From positions 12,012,303-12,076,302 of the forward strand of contig NC_087075.1 in the NCBI RefSeq assembly GCF_026151205.1: DNA of 64,000 bases. The letters run 5' to 3'. The position numbers were made by a program, and so were the translations under genes. This document shows, one piece after another, positions 52,301-64,000 of this stretch. The stretch is from Bolinopsis microptera. Taxonomy: Eukaryota; Ctenophora; Tentaculata; Lobata; Bolinopsidae. Under the pieces are notes generated by a model. The model ran no database searches and was not told the DNA's origin. It worked only from the letters and a program-made list of their open reading frames with translations. How positions within the stretch are numbered: the first letter of the stretch is position 1; each line of letters opens with the position of its first letter.

Positions 52301-55300
52301 ACCTTCTTTAATCTTTATTGTCCGGCATAGGCCTAAGCCTGAAGTATGGCTTTAAATAAGCATGAACTTCGAGAAAAACTATGGGACCTCTGAAATGAGA
52401 AACTAAACCAGTTAATAAGTGTTAATTATAGGAACATGAAAGTAACTGTAAATAAATTACAAAGTGCTAATCAGAAGTGAAAACTAAATTAAAAAGCGCT
52501 AAACTGAGCTGGGAACTAAACGAAGTGTTAATTGTTATTTCAGCTGCTGATGAACTCACACCCACTCCATCTGATCAGACTTTCTCCACATGTTTACAGT
52601 TTACAGCCAACAGAGACAATAAGAATCTCCACAGAAACGTCTCATTCATTTCTTTGAGGGGATCATGCTGGAATGCCCCCGAACATATCCTCACCACAAA
52701 CCACAACTAAACAACTCAACAATGAACTCTAATTTTCACTGATTCTTATACTTCAAAGCTGCTCAAATAATAAACCTCAACTTTTAAAACACCTAATAAA
52801 TGAAAATCAGTCTCAAGCAGGACTCTTAATTAAGCTGTGAAACTGCATGTCGTGGAGAGAACTACTCAAACAAGTAATCGATACAGTAACTAAATTATTT
52901 TAAAGTAGACTTGAAGTAGCCGACATTGTCCTGCTTTTTAAAGTAGTTGTGTAGTTTTGTTCTGCTTGTGTGACCACTGTGACTTGTCCCGGGTGTCACT
53001 ACTAGAAGTGGGGGGACAGTGCACCGTGGTGGCTCTATAGGGTTGTCGGCACAATTTCACCCGGAGAAGCAAGGGCGGGTATTAGTCCGTGGGTAGTCCA
53101 GTGCCACCAAGGTTTTAATTATCATCATTAGCCACCGTAAATCGGATTCTATTTCATTTGATTTTAAAAGAAAATTGCTTTGTTCTTCGGCATTACTTTG
53201 TTCAAAAAGGCATTTTAAAGCCTCTCTTTTCTTAACGATGTAATGAAATTGTAACAAGGTAGCAGTGATGTATGTCTGATGTAGCGACTGTTCACTGAAG
53301 CTTGAGAAAATTTGCAGTAGCCACTTCAGCTACATTACAATTTCTTTAAACTGCAGTGGCCTGGTGCTTTAGCCTTTATTGGATTGGATTTTTAAACTTT
53401 TATAAAATTCCATAGCTCCATAAGTTCCACCGAAGGGATCTTGACTCTTCAGTCTTCATGATTCTTGATACATGTTTGGCCCGTTGGCCGCTAGCCAGGA
53501 GGCCATGCAGTGAGGACAGTATTTCAATCTTATACGAGCAATAAAACGGCGTGAATGCAAAGACACCAGACAATGTTTTACTTATGACCATTTTACCACT
53601 AATTAGAGTCATAACTCAGTTAGCTCTATAGATAAATACACTGGGTTTGAGAAATTCCATTACTGTAATACACTCTATCAGAAATTTCAGTCTAAAATGT
53701 TGACGCGGAATTAGAGATCTAATCAGGAATATTTAAAAAGCGATGAAATGAAATGTTTTATAGTTTAAAAACGGGATATACTAGCTTAGACATAATCGGT
53801 TTAATGCCAGGAAAATCAAATGTAGTGCGAGAATGGGCGTCAACTTATCGGTTAACGTCATAGTCATAATTACGTTAACTGGTAAAAATTTAAAAGTAGT
53901 AACTATTAGTAAGCAAATTTTAAATGATAAATTCTGTTTTAAATTGTAAGTCATCGAAAAATTGATCGGTGAAATCAGAGCCGTTATTTTTGTCCGACAG
54001 CTATTTTTGACGACATGGATACTAGCTATAATTTACAAAATATATCAAATCTTCTATGTTCTTAGAATAAGACACTAAAAAAGGCGGTCCAGTGTCCACG
54101 ATTGATAACATCCACCACGACTCTAAATTTTGTTTAGGCATGTAAATATAAATGAATTCTTGACAAAGTACTAAAGTAGCTGCATGCAGTCAAAAAATTA
54201 TCAGTAATCGAGCATGAAATTTAGATTATATTGAGATATTGGACACTGCTATCTTAATTCTAGGGCGTTATACGAAAATAATATCGACGGCAATATTAAA
54301 AAGAACACCGTATGCGCTTATAGCAACTCCGTAATTTCTCAAGAGTCAACGCGACAATTAAACGTTTCCACGCACATTCAGGTAGCCCAACAAACCAGAA
54401 AAGTATCGGGTCAATATCGACGAACAGGGTAGGCTTGGTCACAAGAATGTAACAAGTTAGTGTTAACTGTTAATGGGACAATAATCAATGACATTATAAC
54501 CTTACGGGAGACTAATGTCGAGTTTGTTATATTCGTTATTGAGTCGGGGATCATGCACCAGACGAAGACAAGGTACAGCTGATCACCCCCACGATCCGCT
54601 GGTCATGATCAGACAATGTTTAAGTAGATCAGCAACTCAGACGCAGCTCGTTCATTACTCATTAGTCGTTATTATATCCTGTTCCCCGCGGAAGTACCCG
54701 GTCAAAGCCATCTGGTCGTGGAAACGTGCCGGTAACGTGCCGGAAACGTGCCGGGTAATTTTAGTATCTCGAGAAGTGTGATCGGGAAACCTTGGAATAT
54801 GACATAAGGGGAAACCAATGTACCGAAATAAGGCGTGGGTAAATAAATATCAGTGATATAAGGGGAAACCAATGTATCGATATTATAAGGCGTGGGTAAA
54901 TATATTCAGTGATATAAGGAATAATGGAATGTTTTTTGCAGGGGTAAGATAGACGTATCGTACTCGCTTGATTTAGACTGATGACTCACATTATTATGTA
55001 GGCACTATTCCTTAATCAGGGTAAAGTAGGACGACAAATGTAAAAAATAATCTTGTTCGGCGTCTCAAAGCATTTGTCAAATTTTTTCAAGGTTATGCAT
55101 TAAATTTTACCCTCTTTGTGGTTATCATGGTGTCAGAAAATATTTGTCCACTTATCGTCTAGGGGGTTAAAATCCTTGCTGGCGCCAAATACTATTCGTA
55201 AAAAAATATGGATAATATTTTGAACCAGTAAGGAGTCAAGGGTGTCAATTAGAAAGTTCAGTGAAGCGCCGGTAAATTCATACTTTTTTCCTATGTTTCT

Positions 55301-57185
55301 CTTGGGATCAATCACAATGATCATTAGTTTTCCTTAATCAGACAAAAAATGTGAATTTAAAATGTTTTAGTAAATCTTGACCGTCACTGGTCAGGGTCAA
55401 GCTTTGCTGACTGCTAGCCCCTGTCTCCAATCCTTCAATTATAGATCCAGGTAGAGGGTGGATAATATACGTTGAAGAATTCAATTAATTATGAATAATG
55501 ACCAGTGAGTCATAAGCATATGGTATTGTGGTACATGACGTAAGTTTTCCGGCTTGTCTTTTTCTTCTGAGGAATTGTAGTTATGGCCGGAAAGACAGCA
55601 AGTTAGAAATTCTTTGGCCGAAAATTTTACCTATTTGTACAATTCATTTTGTTGGTTCGGGATTGGGCTCTAAAAACAATCCGTTAAAGTTCGCCAAAAA
55701 TAAAGAATCGAGCTATAAAATCTCGAATATATCACAACAAGCAATAGCAGCCAAAGATCCTGCCGAATTTATAGCATATTAAAACATGTTATTTTAAAAT
55801 GTATGGCATTGGCTATACACTTATAATACAGTAAACAAACTGATAAGCCAATCGACTTTCTTGCGTTCACAATATCAGGCTGTTAAAAATTAAAATGTTG
55901 CTGTCAGTGGTAAACAATCCGCTGAAAATTGTAGAATTTGAATGAACAACAATTTCCTGGATCCGAATTTCCTGGAAATTAGTTTGACAAATAATCAATA
56001 AGAACAATGAATGAATGAACAATCAATGGAGAGATAGCGAGTAAATTCCTTAGTGAAGTGGTTACGAAGTAAGGAAATATAAATTTGTCAAAAATGCGAG
56101 ACACATCCGGCTGGAACTGTATTTTCGTTTAGAAAACTTTTAAATTACAGTCATCAAAGTTCACGGCTCCGAACTATTTTTGGTCATTCATTATTCTATA
56201 AAAATAGTGTTCAGCAAGAATTTATTATAAGTGTCAACGTAATTATAGGGGCTCCACAAAAATTGACCAATAAACTAATAAAAAAATGGACACTCAGTCT
56301 TTAAATAAAGCTATAATTTGACGGCAAAATATCTGGTTGTAGCTAATAATACACTGGGTAAAGTAGGTACCAAGCTACTTGGGACTATCCCAGCTGTATA
56401 ATACGATTAAAGAATAGTTTGTAAATAAAATCATCTGTATTTAACTAATGATTCTCGTGGTATATCATGACCATCTGAGAAACATGACTATTTTAGAATC
56501 ATGACCGTCTTTATACTTAGCTATACTTCTGATCGAATGAACCCAGACCGTTAATTTCTAGTTCATGATTCCGATTCCATGACAATGTGTTGTTGTTATC
56601 GGGCAGACTACAGATCGTATTGTTAATCTGATCACGGTAAAAAGATGTGTTTAAATCGGCAAATAGAACCGAGGTTGAGACAGGATACTGCAATGTTCAT
56701 TGTTCGTGCGTCAAACTAAGTGACTAAGAGTTTTAGTGTTAAGATCTTCCTAGTTCTTTAAATGATTTATCAAAGGATGGTTGATTGATAAAGCCGGTTT
56801 AATGATCTTGTGCGGATGTTCAAAACTACAAGTAAATTTTTCTGGAAATAAGTTTTGGCAATATTACTCAAAGACGAAACGTAAGGCATTTCAAGCAAAA
56901 GCTAAATAACACTAACAACCCTAAAGCCCTAACAACCTTGCAAATATATTGATATAAATAATAGAACTAATTAATTACAACTATTGGAGTGTTATAAAGT
57001 TGTTGTACTCTATAAGTGTATATTCACCTACAAGCATAACTGCTTGGCGTGATGAGGTACATCTTTGATTGGTCGAAGGTCTTTCAACAACACAGCATCA
57101 TCATTTTCATAGTAGTCCCCGGCTTATGACGGGTTCATAGCGGTATTAAACATGTTTTTCTGGGCCCAAACATTCTACGCTCCTA
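49308..57185. other. Upstream intergenic region, no gene recognised
   Basis: AT-rich DNA. It holds an AT dinucleotide-like palindromic stretch near 49945-50010, a tandem repeat at 54803-54925, and short frames (51550-51762, 53057-53257, 54515-54781, 55528-55782) that show no domain, no signal peptide and no clear splice sites. Confidence 0.4.
54803..54925. repeat. Tandem repeat, about 2.2 x 56 bp
   Basis: Units beginning ATAAGGGGAAACCAATGTA and ending GCGTGGGTAAATA repeat at about 54803, 54858 and, in part, 54914. Confidence 0.8.
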
Positions 57186-57610
57186 CTATGCTATTACTGG
57201 TCTCTTGACTAACTCCCAATCATCTGTCCATATGGTATTGTTTCTGGACAAATAGATGGTGTACGATGCCCTCAGGCTGATCTCAGCGATCTTCATGCAG
57301 GCCTTCTTCTTCTCTTTGTTGTTTACGTTCAGGTGGTTCATAAAGGTTGGGAGGCTATAGTTGTAAATGCCTCGAGCTCCCACTTCTACTGTCTGGAGCT
57401 TGCAAGCCCATCCGTTGGCTTCTATCTCTTCTGTCAGCTGCTGATATCTCTTCATCTTTCGCTTCTCTTGATCAGCAAAGTTCTGCTCATTTCCACAAGT
57501 CAGCTCCATCAGATAAACCTTCTTTGCTTTATCTGAATAGATCACTACATCAGGTCTTAGTGGTGTAGCTGCAATGTGCTGCGGGAAGTTCCTCTGTCTC
57601 TCTATAATTA
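57186..57610 (-). mobile_element. LINE fragment: C-terminal restriction-like endonuclease (RLE) domain
   Basis: The open frame reads RPDVVIYSDKAKKVYLMELT, matching the PD..ELT nuclease core found after the reverse transcriptase in RLE-type LINEs. Then come KRKMKRYQQLTEEI, a NGWACKLQTVEVGARG segment and a C-terminal helical part, ending in a stop at 57186. These endonucleases nick target DNA to prime reverse transcription. No reverse transcriptase lies upstream, so this is a truncated remnant. About 120 codons remain open, so it is either not very old or kept by chance. A captured host gene is a less likely reading. Confidence 0.7.
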
Positions 57611-60600
57611 GAATAATTACTACAAATAGTAATAGGCCACATATTTTTTTCTACTGGGTGTCCTCCACGAAAGTTATATCGTAAAATGTTTTACTAAGAT
57701 AGAAGTGCATGACAGTCAATTGAATCTTGAAAATACTATGCATTTTTCTAAGAATAGCCAGTGGGATATGGGTACTTCGTTACTACTTGAGTATTTCGTA
57801 CTTTGTACTTCTTTGGAATTAACTATAATCAATTTTTGAAACCTTTTCCAGTGTTAATAGTTAAAAATTTAAAAATTTTCTTAAATCTTGTGGGTTCTGG
57901 TTACTTTTTGTTTGACGGGTGTTATAAAGTTATAATATGACCCGTCAAACAAAAAATAGGATCAGACCAGATCAAAAGCATATCTTTTAACAAAAACCAA
58001 ACTTTTAACAAAAAGTTTTTTAAATGATTATAATTGTTAATTCACTGGGACCCCGTCAAGCAGTTCACCCAGGAGTTATGATAGTAATCAATATGTTACA
58101 AACATAAGGGAGTACCTGTTAGTCCCATACTAAGATAAAGCACAATTAAATACCGTATGTTCTTCCCGTACCATGACTCTAAATAAAATTCTTGAACAGA
58201 GGCCAAAGTTGGAACGAAAGCAATACGATAGTCAAAAATAAGATTGTTAGCAATTTATTTTTATCCAGAGAATAAAAAACCGACAACGCTAAATTTTTGT
58301 GAAAAGTGAGTTACAAAGACAGCAAAGCAGCTGTCATTTATAAAATGAGTGAAGCTGAAAGTTGACCAAAATTTGTCCAGATCAAATGCTGAAACAGCAA
58401 AAGGAATTTTTGAAATAGTGAAAATTCGCATTATATCCGATATTTGTTACAAGTTAAAAGGACTAAGGACAAGATTAAAGTCAGTTTGGTGGCTCTTACC
58501 TCACTTAAATTTAAAATCACTTGCAGGTACGAATCCATAGACAGTTTCCCTCCCAACACCCCTCACCTTATAACAATATGCCGATAACATATCGCGACCG
58601 CATCGTCAAATTAGAAGCAGGAAATTTGGCGGCCGTTTGAGTTTAACAAGGTCTAGATATTGGGATGGTTACATAGAAGATAAAGTCGGAACTTTGAAAG
58701 GTACTTTATTTATGTCCTAGTGGGAGTAGGTTAAACGTGCAAGCAGGTTTAAAAGCTACGTTTAAGAAGGTATTTTTGAAACCTTATTTTCATCCATATC
58801 CGCCGTGAAATGTCAAATTCACGGCTTATATTTGCTCACGGAGAATCAAGATAACGAGTGAAGTGTTCCACTGTAAGGTGAAACAAGTAACCAAATTAAA
58901 CGTGACAACACTGACCCCTGTTCACACTATAATGCACAATTGAATTTATGAAGGAGCACAACACTTTCACTCTGTTCACACTGCACAATATACGAACATA
59001 ATCGAGGTAGTATTAATCCGTCATCCACTGATATATTAGCACCCTCAATCGATACTGAGGGGTACTGGTGAGTTTTATAACTCTGAAGCAACTTCAAATG
59101 TTACGATTATTTTGTGACAATATATTGTTGATGATAATTCAATTGGAGTGGACTGAAGGAAAGAACGTTGGTAAGGTTTCTCTTGAGTACGACACTTATT
59201 GGAAGTTATGTGAACTGCACCTCTGCTAATTTTGGAAATGTTTTTAAAAAACGCTCAATCAGTATAAAAAGGGGGAACTTTATCTTTAATTTATTAAACA
59301 CATGCTAATGTTGACAGAAAAAGCTGTATTTTAGTAGCTTCAGCAAATAATTTCAGAGCAAACGCCTGATAACGAAGCTGAGAAGGTAATTGTAGAGGTG
59401 AAACTCGCTTCAGCGACTGTAAATGCGCCAGAGTGGCAGCAGCACTCTGCCTATACCTACCCAGGTGCCGCAATCAGCACTGTAAACCAAGTCGAAAATA
59501 TCAAAAGAATGTTAACGGCCGCATACGACTGCAAACTAATTTAAAGTGATCAATATTTTAGGAAATACACGTGAAGTTCTCGTGGTCTAGATATCCAGTG
59601 TTATCGCAATTGACCGACAGTTATTCAAAGTTCGCCCCTTTAACGTCCCTTGTTTAAGCACTTGTCACAATTGTAATTAATCAATACTCGAGACATACTT
59701 ATTGTGATAATAATACTAATATTGATTTACAAATTTGTTACAAATGAACTAGGTTGGGCTAGCCGGACCCTCCTAGCTAGCCGGACCCTCCTATACAACG
59801 GGTCTAAGAAGTAAGACAGGTATTCAATATCTAGCAGCTTCATATACAGCTGACTGATTATAACTGTAGGTAAACAGAGCACCAATGTAAATTGTAAATC
59901 AAGCTGTCAGTCTGCTTTTCCTGGAAGTTGGGCAGCACAGCAACTTTTTGACAAATTTTTGCGTAAAATTAGGGACTGATTGACAAGTTTTGAAATTTTA
60001 GACCGGGAAAATGGTTGTCTTCCGGGGTAATTAGGTTTTTAGGTGTAACGAGGCTCTGGAAATATTCGTGAGTAAAAGATGGTGCTCGAGATTAGAAGCA
60101 GAATGGTTACAATGAGAAATAAACGGTTGAAAGGTACTGGTGGCCTTTTAATATACCTTCCTACGTCATTTCGGCAAGTTTCATCCAATAAAAATATTTC
60201 AAGTTCTTTCCATAGAAATTAAGTCTCAGTGTGAAAGAGACTTAAATTGAAAGAAGATCCTCGTTCTGCAAAAATAGCTGGCTATTTTTATCTAATTTTC
60301 AAAGAAGTCCGCCGTTTAACTCATAGAATAAGCTTTGAAACGTTTAAAAGCTACCATGAAAATGATTAAGTTGAACTGTCCATGTATGTGCACAATTAAA
60401 TTCTAGCCCTGGCTAGCTAAAATTACACTTTAAATCAAATCACGCAATTAATCTATGAACAAAAATCATAAAAAAATGTGATTTATAAGGATAGAGATAG
60501 CAGTGAAACCATTAAGTTCGATTGTCGGCATATTAAAATATTCATTGCAACGTTACACGAAATGGCCCTTGAACCAAATAAAATGAGAGAATAACTATTT

Positions 60601-63600
60601 TTAAGAATGCATCGTCGACTGAAATCATCGGAATTCAAAAAGTTAGAGCCTAGATTTTAGAAGAATCCTGAGAATGGAAGTAACACTTCATGCAGTCAAG
60701 GAGTCTTCTCCTCGCACCTGTGACTTGGCAGTCGATCAAATACCACGACAACTTGACGTGCTATCACTTTGCCAAATTTGGCCGGTACAATCCTGTTACT
60801 GTCAGGTATTCTCTATAGTGTTAAACTTAACACCCAAAACTATAGCTGACGATAAAGAAATGATCAAAACGTGCACAATAGTCTGAACCCTCCTATCAGT
60901 CGACCACTCGTCATTCTTCTAAACGAAAACCGTCAAGTGCACTCCAACATAGCTTTCCCCTTCAGAGCTACTAACCAGTAAACAGGGCACTTAACAGGGC
61001 ACACAAACAAACCGTCGGTGAGGTTAAACAGCCTAAGCAGCGACACTAAACTGTGTTATGAATGGGAACAAAAGGATCACCACGATAAAATCTTCATCAT
61101 TGGTAGAATTTTTAATGCTGTGCGACCGGCTGGCGGAACATTAGGGTACAGGAAAAACGTAATTGATTTTAAACATACGTTGAATACCGCGGTAGTTCTC
61201 ATGAAATCGCGAAGCCTACATTTGTTCGTCCCGGCTCTTATGGCGTCAAAGTATGTGTAAAAGTCGTGAAAACATCTGCTCTGGTTTGGGTTCCTTTAAT
61301 TTGATAGGGTTTAAATTTAATTTTATAGTCTGTATTGTGAATGGATCTTGTATTTTGGTCTCTCAAATCATTAGTTTAACGAAAATGTATTCATCATCAA
61401 GCTGAATTAAAATTGCACATTTTTCTGAGTAAAGAAGCATTTTTTGCAGATCTTGCAAAATTATAACGCGGCTTAGTTTTCACTAAAATAGATATGAAAT
61501 CTTCAAAAATCTCACCGATATCGGAACTTTGATACAACTTCATTAATGCGAGAGAGATCAAATTAAATGCTAGCCTGAACTGCACCGGAGCAAAGTAGAG
61601 TTCCCTCAATGATAACGATATACAAGGTTGTGGCCCGGTCGCTATACGCTATACGGATCTGGTTACGGAGAAATGTTAACTAAATTTATGTCAAAGGTCG
61701 AAGTCCTAAAATTCCCATGAAGAAAATTTGTTTTAGAACCACCTTGAGCGCAACCGCTTTTCGGCTCCTTAATACCATGGAATTAAGATGATTAACAGTG
61801 ACAAAACATTCCCCCGACCACGCCGTCTATTTTATCGGAAAAGGAGAAAACGTGGGACGAGTCATTTGATCATGAATCATCATTGAGTTGTAAGGAACCG
61901 GGTTGTTAGTACTCGGGGTGGCGTTAAAATTGGTGTGGTTTACGACTATAATCGCACTACCACACAAACTAGCTTGGTAGGAGCGGAATCAGGGGCGTGA
62001 TCACTCAATTAATTTAATCAGATACTAAGATAAGATCTGATTAGTGCGGCCTGATTACTGATTAGACCCGATTATTTCAACCTGGGAACTAGATAAATGA
62101 TCAGTTCAGACGACTGCACTACTTAGGACATAAGGAGAGAGAGGGAGGCAGGGCGAGACATTGAGGGGGACTTAGAGTCCTCTTACTGTTTACGTAACAG
62201 AGTTATTTGCAGTGCTGAGACGTAGTAACAGGAAGTAACTGTACAACTTACTCCACATCACGTCTAGATGACACAATATGCTTTTTTAAGGTTTGGTGGT
62301 TATTGCTTTATTGAGATGGGCATTTGAGGCGGGTGTAATCGTACGTAGCAAGTTTGGTGATGATCATAATCTGAGAAGGAGATTACTCTAACTATATTAT
62401 AGAATGTTTTAAAATAGAATCATAATATGGAGCCAGCTATATTTGGGTAGTTTATGGACTAATTGCGGGCACGGCCAAAAAGCTAAAACTTTGATTCGAT
62501 CAACGGTTATGAGCGATCATAAAGTCATAAGATAGGTAGAGACAAGGAATACGACAGAACTAGAAGAAGGCAATGCTAGAAATCGGAAAAGTAACGAGTC
62601 AATTGTGCATTATACCCTAGGACAGCATACCGATTAAATCGGATTAAATTTAAATTACCGAATGTGGTGCTAATTAAATTTGGGGTAATTCATGGCGACA
62701 AAAGGCATTTCATTCATTCAATTTCAACCCGGAATCTTATTTTGATAATCGGACGGAACTGTTAAAGTCCAGCGCAGAATAATTTAGTAATTTGACGGAT
62801 TTGCCGATAAAGTTGGAACCGGTATTTAGAATTTAATGATCTTACAATAGGGAACTCTTGTTGAGTTTCAAGCGAACTGCAGAGTGAAATAACGTATAAA
62901 GTGGACTAATGCAACGTGCCTGCCGACATTTTCTCAATTAATTTTGTGACTTTGGAAGAGATATGGCTTAGCTATATGCATGACTGGACAAAACGATATT
63001 AATATCATATAATGACCAACTATCAGGGCTTCCAACGAGTCTGCAAGAATGTCGCTTGGGTGGACTGTCTAAAACTAAATCAAAACCCACAACAGATCAT
63101 CGACAGGAGAGGATCAAAAAATGAAATAATCTCAAACCCTAGACACCCTGATCTAAATGATTTAATGGCACCCGATTAAGGTCGAAACTTTTTTAACAGA
63201 TTACATTAAAACTGAAATATTTCCCATTTAAGCGTAACAAACGTCACACTATAACCCTAATGAACAAGGAGCTGTTTTGGAGAGGAGAAGGGATGCTTCA
63301 TGCTGATGACTAACCTTAAAGTCATGTTATGTTCAAATTAAGGTTAACACATCATGGCAGGCCGGGATTGGCAATCAGAGGATGAAGTTTCAAAGTCACC
63401 AGCTCCACAATAAAAATAATATTATTACCCCACTAGGCAGTTGCAGTTCGCTGCTAATTTTCATGAGCATTTTTTATAACACTGTAACAGTGAATTGTGG
63501 CTAATTGTCCGGGTATTGAGCAGGTGGAATTAGCGAATTGTAACACTAATCATTTTGCACACAGATCGTGCTAGGATGATGGGTATGGGAGTACTGTCTT

Positions 63601-64000
63601 GGTAAAACTTCACAATTCTCTTTCTCCCGGTGTAAAACTGGGGATTAGTGCACAGAGAAGTGCTAATGATCCATCATAACTTCATACCCAGGAATACCTC
63701 GATAGAATGCCTCTCAGGTGCTGCTCCTACTTTTGAGTTAAAAGTGTACCATTTCAAGTATAAAGAGCTGGGGAAGAGAGCCATTTCCATCGAGTTCAGC
63801 AACGATATACGATGAAATCCACCCTCCCTCTTCATTGTTCAAAATGGTGCAACGTCTCTCAGAAATATCATTATTCAATTATAGATGCTAAGTAATTCTC
63901 TTGGACAGACATAACGAAGACAACAGACTTCTGTCTAAGTTCAGAGAGACGGTTAATTTTCTCTACACCAGACCATCAATCCGCCTTCATACCAAAAGTT
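57611..64000. other. Right-hand intergenic region, no gene recognised
   Basis: AT-rich DNA with a small hairpin at 57905-57955 and a short direct repeat CTAGCCGGACCCTCCTA near 59758-59792. The frames at 58349-58540, 60674-60886, 61018-61260 and 61397-61609 show no known domain. No tRNA or rRNA was recognised. Confidence 0.4.
57905..57955. repeat. Perfect hairpin, 16-bp arms
   Basis: TTTTTGTTTGACGGGT at 57905-57920 pairs with ACCCGTCAAACAAAAA at 57940-57955 across a 19-base loop. Function unknown; it could be a small MITE core or a transcript hairpin. Confidence 0.8.

Noticed and set aside
54515-54781. 88-codon plus-strand frame
   Set aside because: No domain, signal peptide or splice support; chance frame.
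61620-61860. GC-richer stretch with an rRNA-like feel
   Set aside because: No rRNA or tRNA core motif could be matched by eye.

Overview
The window looks like nuclear DNA of an invertebrate animal: AT-rich, with long introns, GT-AG splice sites, mosaic extracellular proteins (LDLa, TSP1 and CCP/Sushi modules), many DNA transposons and MITEs, and abundant minisatellites. An early-branching animal such as a cnidarian is plausible, but the sequence alone does not fix the phylum.

Left part, 0.5-11.8 kb, plus strand: two tandem copies of one gene for a class A GPCR with LDLa modules in its ectodomain. Duplicated blocks lie at about 480-4300 and 8167-11780. Both copies are broken, in different places: copy A lacks the 5' end and one LDLa module but keeps two tail exons; copy B keeps the signal peptide and a Pro-rich repeat stalk but lost the last tail exon. 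A decayed Tc1/mariner element and two small MITE-like repeats lie between them.

Middle, 13.8-49.3 kb, minus strand: one large, apparently intact gene that I assembled from 26 exons, all with matching splice phases (1,100 codons plus stop). It encodes a secreted protein: signal peptide, TSP1, TSP1, CCP, TSP1, fourteen more CCP domains, a basic cleavage-type motif and an acidic tail. An orphan LDLa exon on the same strand at 11783-11918 could be an alternative 3' end. The introns carry most of the odd DNA: a 50-bp minisatellite whose every unit contains a 3' splice site and the start of exon 23, a 7.3-kb foldback element inserted into that array, a 1.36-kb TTAA-flanked palindrome, a 344-bp near-perfect palindrome, a hAT-type MITE, a 1.1-kb decamer satellite, a 38-bp minisatellite, a (TGTGGTATG)n tract, a CRE-containing tandem repeat and G/C homopolymer tracts.

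Right part, 49.3-64 kb: almost empty of recognisable genes. It holds a C-terminal fragment of an RLE-type LINE at about 57.2-57.6 kb and a few small repeats.

The most interesting observation is the array of about 16 tandem 3' splice sites in front of exon 23. Only the last one gives a productive mRNA, and any upstream unit introduces an early stop. The foldback insertion boundary is confirmed by an empty-site copy within the same array.
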